Source: Streptomyces fodineus
GTDB taxonomy: Bacteria > Actinomycetota > Actinomycetes > Streptomycetales > Streptomycetaceae
DNA length: 64,000 bases
Assembly: GCF_001735805.1 (NCBI RefSeq)
Contig: NZ_CP017248.1
Coordinates: 2,294,001-2,358,000 of the forward strand
Direction of reading: 5' to 3'
Each line of letters begins with the position of its first letter. Position 1 is the stretch's first letter. A program made the translations under genes and the position numbers. The notes beneath the pieces were generated by a model that did no database searches, was not told the DNA's origin, and worked only from the letters and a program-made list of their open reading frames with translations. Positions 1 through 9,931 of the stretch are shown here, piece by piece.

Positions 1-468
1 GTAGCAGATGTAGACGCCGACCTTGCCGACGGCCGTGTCGAAGACGGGCCACCCGAGGTTTCCCGGCTTGAAGTAGTACTTCTCCCAGAAGCCCTTGACC
101 TGGGGGATGTGGTGCTTGCGGTACTTGCCGAGGTAGGTGCCGTCGGCGTCGATCACGGCGGCGGTGTTGTAGTAGAAGCCGGACTGCTCGACCTCGAAGA
201 CGGGGACCACGACGACCATGCCGGTCTCGCGCGCGAGATCCTGCATCCGCCGCACGGTCGGCCCGTCGGGTACCGGCTCGGCCCAGCGGTAGTGCTCCGG
301 CTCCTGGACCTGGCAGAAGTAGGGCGAGTTGAAGACTTCCTGGAACCCGATGACCCGGGCACCCTGGCGGGCCGCCTCGCGGGCGTGCTCCTCGTGCTTC
401 GCCACCATGGACTCGGTGTCGCCGGTCCAGGTGGCCTGGACCAGTGCGGCTCGTACGACGTTGGCCAT
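1..468 (-). CDS. Nitrilase-family carbon-nitrogen hydrolase, N-terminal 156 residues (gene runs off the window)
   Basis: Carbon-nitrogen hydrolase of the beta-ureidopropionase / N-carbamoyl-amide hydrolase type, probably cytosolic. Visible landmarks are the catalytic Glu in GFQEVFNSPYF, the catalytic Lys in KYRKHHIPQ and, at the window edge, VYICY, whose Cys (second-last codon visible) sits where the nucleophile of the Glu-Lys-Cys triad belongs. The start (MANVVRAALVQ) is preceded by AAGGAG at good spacing. The family acts on carbamoyl amides such as beta-ureidopropionate in reductive pyrimidine breakdown; the exact substrate here is inferred and needs the missing C-terminus and neighbours. 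Confidence 0.88.
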   Translation of the reverse strand, partial: MANVVRAALVQATWTGDTESMVAKHEEHAREAARQGARVIGFQEVFNSPYFCQVQEPEHYRWAEPVPDGPTVRRMQDLARETGMVVVVPVFEVEQSGFYYNTAAVIDADGTYLGKYRKHHIPQVKGFWEKYYFKPGNLGWPVFDTAVGKVGVYICY

Positions 469-498
469 GAGCTGCTCCTTCAACGGGACCGTCAGAGC

Positions 499-514
499 CT
501 CTACGCCCGTAGAG
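499..514. promoter_or_regulatory. Perfect 16-bp palindrome, likely operator of the nitrilase gene
   Basis: CTCTACG-CC-CGTAGAG is a perfect inverted repeat about 30 bp upstream of the nitrilase start, followed by a third half-site GCCGTAGAG at 518-526. Its position fits repressor or activator control of the leftward gene. The protein that binds it is not in the window. Confidence 0.5.
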
Positions 515-674
515 CAGGCCGTAGAGGGACGAAAGTAAGCCTCCGGGAGGCCCTTGCCAAGACCATCGTCGTCAACCCGCGGAGTCGATCATGTTTCACA
601 CCCCTGTGGGTGAGCGAAGGGGTCACTCGAAGGGATGAAACGGAGCATACCGGGACGATAGGACGTTCAGCCGC

Positions 675-3164
675 TCACGTCGCGTGCCCGGCCACCCGCA
701 GGGCGTGCACCAGATCCCAGTGCCGCTCGTCGGAGACGGCCTGCGCGGCACGGAGCAGCAGCGGCACGAGCCGGCGCGGATCGGGTACGACGCTGCGGGC
801 GGCCTCTTCCGCCGTACGGACCCGCACACAGGCATCGAGCAGCGCCTCCGCCTCCCGTCGGCGCCCCTCCCCCTCCAGCCGCAGCACGGCCGCGCCGATC
901 TGCTCCGCCGGGCGGGCCGCGCCCTGCCGCAGCAACTGCTGGGCGTCGGCGTCCCGTCCGGCGGCGGCCAGCGCGTCGGCGGCGGCGACCAGCCGCTCCG
1001 CGGGCAGCGAGGCGGCCTCCCACAGCAGCGTGACCCAGTCGGCACCCAGCCCGGCCCGGTGCAGCGCGTCCGCGAGTACCGGGAAGCGGCCGGGCGGCCA
1101 CTGCGCGACCTCGACGAGCAGCACATGCGCCTCCCCACTGCGCCCCGCACCCCGCAACCGCCCGAGCCGCGCCACGACTCCGGCGACCGCCGGGGTCGCC
1201 TCGACATCCACCGCCTCGCCGCCGACCACCCCCGCCCCGCCGGGCTCCTCGGCACCCCCGGCGAACCGGGCCCCACGCGGACCCGCCTCCGGCACGACCG
1301 ACGGGGCCGCCTGCGGCACGACGGCAGTCCCGGCGTCCTCCGCCATCCCGGCGAACCGGGCACTGCCACGCCGCCGTTTGCGGGGCTTGGGCGCCTTGGG
1401 GGTGGGGGCTGCGTCGGCTTGGGGCGGGGGCGGGGCGGACGTGGCGGCGTCGGGAGGGGTGGGGTCGGGGACGTGACCGGGCGGGGCGACGTGCGGGGGT
1501 GGTACGGGGTGCGGGGCGTGAGCGGGGCCGTTGGCATGTGAGGGCTGGGCGGGTGGGACGGCGTGGGGGTCACGAGCGAGCCCGTCGACGTGCGGGGGCG
1601 GAGCAGACGCGCCCGCACGCGGGGCCGGGCCGGAGGCGTTGGCATGCGGGGCCGGGGCAGAGCCATCGGCATGCCGGGACCCGGGAGGCATCGTGCCAGG
1701 CGAATCCCAAGCCACACCGTCGACATAAGGCGCGGGACCCGAGGCCGCGGCACGCGAGGCCGGAGCGCGCGTACCCAACCGCGAGGCCGGACCGGACGCA
1801 GCTCCACCCGAGGCCGGGGTGTGCGGCACCCGGGCAGAGCCGTCGGCATGCCCGGACTCGGGAGGCATCGTGCCAGGCGAATCCCAAGCCACACCGTCGA
1901 CATAAGGCGCGGGACCCGAGGCCGCGGCACGCGAGGCCGGAGCGCGCGTACCCAACCGCGAGGCCGGACCGGACGCAGCTCCACCCGAGGCCGGGGTGTG
2001 CGGCACCCGGGCAGAGCCGTCGGCATGCCCGGACTCGGGAGGCATCGTGCCAGGCGAATCCCAAGCCACACCGTCGACATAAGGCGCGGGACCCGAGGCC
2101 GCGGCACGCGAGGCCGGAGCGCGCGTACCCAACCGCGAGGCCGGACCGGACGTGGCTCCGCCCGAGGCCGCGGCGTGCGGGGCCCGGACAGAGCCGTCGG
2201 CATGCCCGGACTCGGGAGGCATCGTGCCAGGCGAATCCCAAGCCACACCGTCGACATAAGGCGCGGGACCCGAGGCCGCGGCACGCGAGGCCGGAGCGCG
2301 CGTACCCAACCGCGAGGCCGGACCGGACGTGGCTCCGCCCGAGGCCGCGGCGTGCGGGGCCCGGACAGGGCCGTCGGCATGCCGGGACTGGGCCGGCATG
2401 CCATCGGCAGGCGGGGGCTGGGGCGGCGGCGTCGGATACGGGTCCCGGGTGGGGGTGGTGCCGCCGCTGGGCGTGGAGTGATGGTCCGCGGTGAGGGCAG
2501 GGGGGCGGGAGTGCCCGGCATCGCTGTCGGCGCCCCCGAAGCGCGACGGCGCCGCAGCAGGCGCTCCCGAGGGTCCCGGTGCCTCCGGGTCCTCGCCTCC
2601 GACCCGCAGGGGCCCGGAGTCGGCCCCGTGCCGCACGCCCCGCACGCTCACCGCCTCCCGTCGGTCCAACTCCGCCAAGCGACGCCGGAGTTCCGTACAG
2701 CGGGCGGTGGCGCGGGCGTGGTCGTCCTGGGCCCAGGCGAGGTCGAGGCGGAGGAAGTCGGCGTCTTCGGGGGAGGGTGGTGCGGACAGCAGGTCGGTCA
2801 GTCCGGCTTGGCGTTCGGCGGCGTAGCGCTGTTCGCGGAGCATGACGTCGAGGCGGTCGAGCAAGGTGTCCCGCGCGCCGGGGCGGGCGTCGTACGCCGC
2901 GAGAGCGGCCCGGTACAGGGCGCGGGCCCGTTCCCGCTCGGCCGCCGCGGCGGCGGGGCCGTACGCCCCCGCGAGGTCCTCCAGCAGCGCCTCCACCACG
3001 TCCCACGGCAGCACCTCGCGCCCGTCCAGGCAGGCCCGCATGCCGTCCGGGTCGCGCTGCCAGAAGACGCCGCTCCAGCCGCCGCCCTGGTCCAGGCGCG
3101 CCAGCAGGCCGTCCAGGTAGCTCGCGAACTCCCGTACTCCGCCGGTGTGTTGATCCACCGCCAT
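675..3164 (-). CDS. Large Pro/Ala-rich repeat protein (UL36-like annotation type), function unknown
   Basis: 829 residues. Residues 1-170 are predicted helical and charged and look globular (MAVDQHTGGVREFASYLDGL onward). Residues about 190-540 are low-complexity Pro/Ala/Ser/Gly/His sequence holding four 59-residue tandem repeats. A Lys/Arg-rich stretch (KAPKPRKRRRG) follows, and the last ~200 residues are helical with Ala/Leu/Arg-rich TPR-like spacing. Actinomycete proteins of this make-up are often labelled large tegument protein UL36-like because of composition alone; I infer no viral relation. It may be a scaffold linking two globular ends. The start at 3164 begins the conserved-looking N-terminal domain. 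Confidence 0.75.
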   Translation of the reverse strand: MAVDQHTGGVREFASYLDGLLARLDQGGGWSGVFWQRDPDGMRACLDGREVLPWDVVEALLEDLAGAYGPAAAAAERERARALYRAALAAYDARPGARDTLLDRLDVMLREQRYAAERQAGLTDLLSAPPSPEDADFLRLDLAWAQDDHARATARCTELRRRLAELDRREAVSVRGVRHGADSGPLRVGGEDPEAPGPSGAPAAAPSRFGGADSDAGHSRPPALTADHHSTPSGGTTPTRDPYPTPPPQPPPADGMPAQSRHADGPVRAPHAAASGGATSGPASRLGTRAPASRAAASGPAPYVDGVAWDSPGTMPPESGHADGSVRAPHAAASGGATSGPASRLGTRAPASRAAASGPAPYVDGVAWDSPGTMPPESGHADGSARVPHTPASGGAASGPASRLGTRAPASRAAASGPAPYVDGVAWDSPGTMPPESGHADGSARVPHTPASGGAASGPASRLGTRAPASRAAASGPAPYVDGVAWDSPGTMPPGSRHADGSAPAPHANASGPAPRAGASAPPPHVDGLARDPHAVPPAQPSHANGPAHAPHPVPPPHVAPPGHVPDPTPPDAATSAPPPPQADAAPTPKAPKPRKRRRGSARFAGMAEDAGTAVVPQAAPSVVPEAGPRGARFAGGAEEPGGAGVVGGEAVDVEATPAVAGVVARLGRLRGAGRSGEAHVLLVEVAQWPPGRFPVLADALHRAGLGADWVTLLWEAASLPAERLVAAADALAAAGRDADAQQLLRQGAARPAEQIGAAVLRLEGEGRRREAEALLDACVRVRTAEEAARSVVPDPRRLVPLLLRAAQAVSDERHWDLVHALRVAGHAT
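1684..2391. repeat. Four tandem copies of a 177-bp unit, in frame within the large repeat protein
   Basis: Units start at 1684, 1861, 2038 and 2215, exactly 177 bp apart (59 codons). Units 1 and 2 appear identical. Units 3 and 4 resemble each other and differ from 1 and 2 mainly in the last third, for example GACGTGGCTCCG against GACGCAGCTCCA. Keeping the period a multiple of three preserves the reading frame, and the near identity suggests recent slippage or unequal recombination. Confidence 0.95.
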
Positions 3165-3301
3165 CGCTCAGCTCCCGCCCGGCCGCCGGTACTCCGCCGG
3201 TTAGGCAACACCAGCCGTGTTACGGCGCTGCTACGCAGAGTTTTCCGGCAGTGCGCGGACAGCTCAGCGCGAGCCCCCGGCCGCTGCGCGGACCCGGCGC
3301 C

Positions 3302-3553
3302 TCACGCGGCCACGAGCGCGCACCGCGCGAGCAGCTCGTCCATCGACAGCCCGAGGACCCCGGCCAGCGCGGCCACGGTGAAGAACGCGGGTGTCGGCGC
3401 CCGCCCCGTCTCGATCTTGCGGAGCGTCTCGGCGGAGACGCCCGCCCGCGCGGCCACCTCGGCCATGCTCCGGTCGCCGCGCGCCTCGCGCAGCAACCGC
3501 CCGAGCCGCTCGCCGCGTTCGCGCTCTTCGGGGGTGAGGGGGGTGCGCACCAT
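3302..3553 (-). CDS. XRE-family helix-turn-helix regulator
   Basis: 83-residue DNA-binding protein starting MVRTPLTPEERERGERL. The HTH is clear in SMAEVAARAGVSAETLRKIE, followed by the usual hydrophobic helices of an XRE domain and no effector domain. I place the start at 3553 because a TAGAAT -10 box lies about 7-10 bp upstream, which predicts a leaderless transcript; an in-frame ATG at 3562 would add MGG and overlaps that box. It is divergent from the methionine aminopeptidase gene across 65 bp that carry repeated ACCGGTAT-type sites, so it probably regulates both itself and map. Confidence 0.85.
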   Translation of the reverse strand: MVRTPLTPEERERGERLGRLLREARGDRSMAEVAARAGVSAETLRKIETGRAPTPAFFTVAALAGVLGLSMDELLARCALVAA

Positions 3554-3562
3554 GCCACCCAT

Positions 3563-3618
3563 TCTAATACCGGCCCGCCCGATGCACCCCCCATTAAAAT
3601 ACCGGTATAGTAATTGGC
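3563..3618. promoter_or_regulatory. Divergent promoter region with ATACCGGTAT operator, probably leaderless in both directions
   Basis: Rightward: the perfect palindrome ATACCGGTAT (3599-3608) overlaps a TATAGT -10 box (3606-3611) and the map ATG is at 3619, so transcription should begin at or next to the start codon. Leftward: a second copy, ATACCGG (3567-3573), overlaps TAGAAT (3563-3568), again 10 bp from the XRE ATG. Both starts therefore carry the same CCGGTAT element 17-20 bp upstream of ATG. No Shine-Dalgarno is seen for either gene. Confidence 0.6.
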
Positions 3619-4389
3619 ATGGTGGAGCTGAAGACAGACACATCGATCGACGCGATGCACGCCGCCGGCCAGGTCGTCGCACGGGCCCTGACCGCCGTAC
3701 GCCAGGCCGCGGACGTCGGCGTCTCCCTGCTGGAGCTGGACGAGGTGGCGCGGGGGGTGCTGCGCGAGGCCGGGGCCTCCTCGCCGTTCCTCGGCTATCG
3801 CCCCTCCTTCGCCCCGGTCCCCTTCCCCGCCGTGATCTGCGCCTCCGTGAACGACGCGATCGTGCACGGCATCCCCACCGGCTACCGGCTCCGCGACGGC
3901 GACCTGGTCTCGATCGACTGCGGCGCCGAGCTGGACGGCTGGGTCGGCGACTCGGCGCTCAGCTTCACCGTGGGCCGCCCCCGCCCGGCGGACCGCCGTC
4001 TGATCGAGACGGCCGAGCGGGCGCTCGCGGCCGGCATCGAGGCGGCCGTCGCAGGCCATCGCATCGGCGACATCGCGCACGCCGTCGGCCGGGTCTGCCG
4101 CGCGGCCGGCTACGGCATCATGCACGGCTTCGGCGGCCACGGCATCGGCCGCCGGATGCACGAGGACCCCGAGGTCCCGAACGAGGGCCGGCCGGGGCGA
4201 GGGCTGCCGTTGCGCCCGGGCATGGTCCTCGCCATCGAGCCCATGCTCATCGCGAGCGGCAAGGACACCTACTACGAGGCGGCCGACGGCTGGACCCTGC
4301 GGACGAGCGACGGCTCCCGCGCGGCCCACGTGGAGCACACGGTGGCGATCACGGAGAGCGGTCCGAGGGTTCTCACCGAGAGGCACTAG
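3619..4389 (+). CDS. map: Type I methionine aminopeptidase
   Basis: 256 residues, the normal size of a bare type I enzyme that removes the initiator Met from nascent cytosolic proteins using two divalent metals. The pita-bread fold signatures are all present: VHGIP (substrate His), SIDCGAELDGWVGDSA (two metal Asp), HGFGGHGIG (metal His), AIEPML and VEHTVAI (metal Glu pair). The start has no ribosome-binding site and follows a -10 box directly, consistent with a leaderless mRNA. It pairs with the divergent XRE regulator, so this may be an accessory, regulated map rather than the ribosomal-operon copy. Confidence 0.93.
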   Translation: MVELKTDTSIDAMHAAGQVVARALTAVRQAADVGVSLLELDEVARGVLREAGASSPFLGYRPSFAPVPFPAVICASVNDAIVHGIPTGYRLRDGDLVSIDCGAELDGWVGDSALSFTVGRPRPADRRLIETAERALAAGIEAAVAGHRIGDIAHAVGRVCRAAGYGIMHGFGGHGIGRRMHEDPEVPNEGRPGRGLPLRPGMVLAIEPMLIASGKDTYYEAADGWTLRTSDGSRAAHVEHTVAITESGPRVLTERH

Positions 4390-4483
4390 GGGCAGCCGGC
4401 CCCGGGTCACGGGGCACCGCGCGGGCAGCCACGAAGGCACCCGCAGCCGGCAGCGGACGGAAAGCCCCTCCCCCGCAGGCGAA

Positions 4484-4520
4484 CATGCCCACCCCACCAC
4501 TTCGTGTCATCGTGGGCATG
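4484..4520. terminator. Inverted repeat between map and the Clp ATPase gene
   Basis: CATGCCCAC (4484-4492) and GTGGGCATG (4512-4520) form a 9-bp perfect stem with a 19-nt loop. It could end map transcription or be an operator for the downstream gene; there is no T-tract. I looked for HspR (HAIR), CtsR and ClgR sites upstream of the Clp gene and saw none. Confidence 0.4.
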
Positions 4521-4576
4521 AACGGCCCCCACCCGGTTACCCGGCGGAGTCAGTCGTCAGCGAAGGAACACATGCC

Positions 4577-7111
<2,535 letters not shown>

Positions 7112-7128
7112 GGGCGGGTCGTGAGGGC

Positions 7129-8931
7129 CTACGGCGCCGGGTCCACCACCATCGCCGAGCCGCCGCCACGCCGTACCTTCTCGGCGGCGGCCAGCCACTT
7201 GCCGTCCGGCAGCCGCTGCACTCCGGTCGCCGCCCCGATCTCGGGGTTGAGCGAGAAGGAGTGCCCGATGGCTTCCAGCCGGGTCCTCAGGTCGCTGTTG
7301 TAGAGGGCGGGTTCGAGTTCGGTCCTGGCCGCGTTGCGCTGGCTGGCGCGGGGTGCGGCGATGGCGTCGACCAGCGGCAGATGCCGGTCGAGGAACTCGG
7401 TGAGGGTCTGCAGCACGGTGGTGATGATGGTCGCGCCACCGGGTGAACCCAGCGCCACGACCGGCCTGTTGTGCTGGTCGAGGACGATCGTCGGGGAGAT
7501 CGACGAGCGGGGCCGCTTGCCCGGACCGGGCAGGTTCGGGTCGTGCACGGCCGGGTTGGCCGGGGTGAAGGAGAAGTCGGTCAGCTCGTTGTTGAGCAGG
7601 AAGCCCCGGCCGGGCACGGTGATGCCGCTGCCGCCGGTCTGCTCGATGGTGAGCGTGTAGGAGACGACGTTGCCCCACTTGTCGGCCACGGTCAGGTGGG
7701 TGGTGTTCTGGCCCTCGTACGTCGTCGGGGCCGCCGTACCGCCCTGGCCGCAGGCCGCGGGGTGGCGCGGGTCGCCGGGGGCGAGCGGGCTGGTGAGGAC
7801 CGCGTCGTCCTTGATCAGGCAGGCGCGCGAGTCGGCGTACTTCTGCGACAGCAGCTGCTTGGTCGGTACGTCCTCGAAGGCGGGGTCGCCGACCCAGCGC
7901 CCGCGGTCGGCGAAGGCGATCCGGCTGGCCTCGATGAAGTGGTGCAGGTACTGCGCCTCGCTCGCCTTGGAAAGGTCGGTCCCCTCCAGGATGTTGAGGG
8001 CCTCGCCGACGGTCGTGCCACCGGAGGAGGAGGGGGCGATGGAGTACACGTTCAGACCGCGGTACGACGTCCTGGTGGGCGCCTGGAACTTGGCCCGGTA
8101 GACGGCGAGGTCCTTCTCCTCCAGCTTGCCGGGGCGCGCGTTCCAGCCGGAGGCGGGGTCCACGGGCGGGCGCTCGACCGTGTTGACGATGTCGTCGCCG
8201 ATGTCCCCGCGGTAGATCGCGTCGATGCCCTCGCGGCCCATCTCCTCGTAGGTGCGGGCGAGTTCGGGGTTCTTGAAGGTGGAGCCGACGACCGGGAGCT
8301 GTCCGTTCGGCAGGAACAGCCTGGCGGTGTCCGGGAAGTAGCGGAATCGCTTCTCGTTGGACGCGGTCTGCGCGCGGAAGGTGTCGTCCACGGTGAAGCC
8401 GTCGCGCGCGATCCGCTCGGCCGGCTTCAGGAGCGTACCGAGCCGCCTGCTGCCCCACTCGTCCAGCGCGGTCTGCCAGGTGGCGGGCGTGCCCGGGGTG
8501 CCGACGCTCAGTCCGCTGCTGACGGCGTCGGCGAAGGCGAGCGGCTTGCCGTTCTCGGTGAACAGGTCGGAGTCGGCGCTGAGCGGTGCCGTCTCGCGGC
8601 CGTCGATGGTGTGCACCGTGCGGGACTTGGCGTCGTAGTAGACGAAGTAGCCGCCTCCGCCGACGCCGGCCGAGTAGGGCTCGGTGACGCCGAGGGCGGC
8701 GGCGGTGGCCACGGCCGCGTCGACCGCGTTGCCGCCGCGTCTGAGGACCTCGATGCCGGCGGCGGAGGCGTCGGCGTCGACGCTGGCGACCGCGCCGCCG
8801 TAGCCCACCGCCACGGGAACCTTGGTGGGCGTGCCGGTCGTTGTCGCGGCGGGTGGCGCCGCCGCCCCCACCGACACCAGTGCGGCCGAGACCGCCAGAA
8901 CCGCCAGTTTCCGCGTGCCAGGACGACCCAT
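7129..8931 (-). CDS. ggt: Gamma-glutamyltranspeptidase, secreted
   Basis: 600 residues. The N-terminus (MGRPGTRK, then a hydrophobic Ala/Val stretch to about residue 30) is a signal peptide, so the enzyme acts outside the membrane on glutathione and other gamma-glutamyl compounds. The N-terminal family signature GGNAVDAAVATAAALGVTEP is present. The autocatalytic cleavage site and nucleophile is the first Thr of TTHLTVADKWGN, about residue 409; the pro-enzyme splits there into large and small subunits. Start 8931 is chosen for the GGGAGG ribosome-binding site just upstream and the signal peptide. Confidence 0.93.
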   Translation of the reverse strand: MGRPGTRKLAVLAVSAALVSVGAAAPPAATTTGTPTKVPVAVGYGGAVASVDADASAAGIEVLRRGGNAVDAAVATAAALGVTEPYSAGVGGGGYFVYYDAKSRTVHTIDGRETAPLSADSDLFTENGKPLAFADAVSSGLSVGTPGTPATWQTALDEWGSRRLGTLLKPAERIARDGFTVDDTFRAQTASNEKRFRYFPDTARLFLPNGQLPVVGSTFKNPELARTYEEMGREGIDAIYRGDIGDDIVNTVERPPVDPASGWNARPGKLEEKDLAVYRAKFQAPTRTSYRGLNVYSIAPSSSGGTTVGEALNILEGTDLSKASEAQYLHHFIEASRIAFADRGRWVGDPAFEDVPTKQLLSQKYADSRACLIKDDAVLTSPLAPGDPRHPAACGQGGTAAPTTYEGQNTTHLTVADKWGNVVSYTLTIEQTGGSGITVPGRGFLLNNELTDFSFTPANPAVHDPNLPGPGKRPRSSISPTIVLDQHNRPVVALGSPGGATIITTVLQTLTEFLDRHLPLVDAIAAPRASQRNAARTELEPALYNSDLRTRLEAIGHSFSLNPEIGAATGVQRLPDGKWLAAAEKVRRGGGSAMVVDPAP

Positions 8932-9073
8932 CCGAACCTCCCGTCGGGACAGTCCGCGCAGCGTAACCAGATTGCCGTAGTACCGACAGTACGCCTGGGC
9001 CACCCGCCATACGACCGTCACAGTTCGAACACCGGTACGTAGCCGTTGCCCGGGCCCGCTACCATGCCCGGCC

Positions 9074-9823
9074 ATGAACGACGACGTGCGCAACATCGTC
9101 CTGGGCCTGGTCGCGACCGGGATATCCGCCTCGCTGGGCTGGCTCGCCCGTACGTATCTGTGGCGCCGCAGGCTGCGGCGCAAGCAGGCGTTCTTCGGGC
9201 TGCCGGAGAACTCGGAGTCGCTGCTCGTGGTCAACCGCAACGCGGGCGGACCGGAACTGGTGGTGATGCGGCACGATGTGTTCGCCCTGCTGGAGCTCTC
9301 GGCTCTCATCAAGGACTGCAATGCGCACGCCGAGGTCGTGGCGCACGACGCCACCCAGCAGGGGTTCGGCGAGCGGACGGAGTTCTGCCTGGGCGGGCCC
9401 GCTTCGAACCGCCGGATGGGGGCTCATCTCTCCTCGCTGCTGCCGGGCGTGCGGGTGAACGTCGACGCCGATGCCGGCCCGGATCTCGGCGCCTTCCGGA
9501 TCGGCGGTGAGGACTACCGCATGGAGGGCGGCCGGAGCGAGTACGTGCTGCTCGCGCGGCTCACCGCGGACGGGCACGGCGCGGGCCGCCCGGTGTTCCT
9601 CTTCTGCGGCCAGCGGGCCATCACCAACCAGGCCGCCACCCGCTATCTCGCCCGCCACCACGAGCGGCTGTACCGCAAGTACGGCACCGGGTCCTTCGTG
9701 CTGCTGCTGAAGGTCCTCAACTCGCAGGCGTACGGCCCGGACGTGGTCGAGCTGGTGGCGGACGTGACGCGGGCGGCGCGGACGCCGCTGCCCGAGACGG
9801 CGTCCGCCGATACGGCCGCTTAG
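9074..9823 (+). CDS. Conserved actinobacterial membrane-anchored protein of unknown function
   Basis: 249 residues. One N-terminal transmembrane segment (about 7-26, IVLGLVATGISASLGWL) is followed by a basic RRRLRRK stop-transfer stretch, so the body should be cytoplasmic. The rest alternates strands and helices (LLVVNRN, VFALLELSALI, FCLGGPASNRRMGAHL, VFLFCGQRAITNQAATRYL), suggesting a Rossmann-like sensor or binding fold; the GGP-SNRRM loop could bind a nucleotide, but that is a guess from pattern. It is divergent from ggt across 142 bp. I do not recognise a characterised family. Confidence 0.8.
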   Translation: MNDDVRNIVLGLVATGISASLGWLARTYLWRRRLRRKQAFFGLPENSESLLVVNRNAGGPELVVMRHDVFALLELSALIKDCNAHAEVVAHDATQQGFGERTEFCLGGPASNRRMGAHLSSLLPGVRVNVDADAGPDLGAFRIGGEDYRMEGGRSEYVLLARLTADGHGAGRPVFLFCGQRAITNQAATRYLARHHERLYRKYGTGSFVLLLKVLNSQAYGPDVVELVADVTRAARTPLPETASADTAA

Positions 9824-9847
9824 CGGTTCAACAATCTTTACCGGTAC

Positions 9848-9867
9848 GTAACTTACTGACAGGTTAC
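9848..9867. promoter_or_regulatory. Spaced inverted repeat GTAAC-N10-GTTAC upstream of the CocE-type hydrolase
   Basis: The 108-bp gap before the hydrolase is A/T-richer than its surroundings and carries GTAAC (9848-9852), GTTAC (9863-9867) and another GTTAC at 9886-9890, plus ACCGGTAC at 9840-9847. Repeated GTTAC half-sites suggest a TetR-like operator, but this is weak evidence. Confidence 0.3.
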
Positions 9868-9931
9868 TTGCGGTAAGGGGCCAAGGTTACTGTCGGGTCA
9901 CTTTGCACTTGAACTAGTGAAGGAGTGACCC

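Noticed and set aside
1684..2391. Tandem repeats considered as a CRISPR-like or satellite array
   Set aside because: Period 177 bp with no spacers, in frame within a protein; no cas genes.
4521..4576. Heat-shock operators (HAIR, CtsR heptads, ClgR site) before the Clp gene
   Set aside because: No CTTGAGT-type, GGTCAAA-type or GTTCGC-type arrangement is present.
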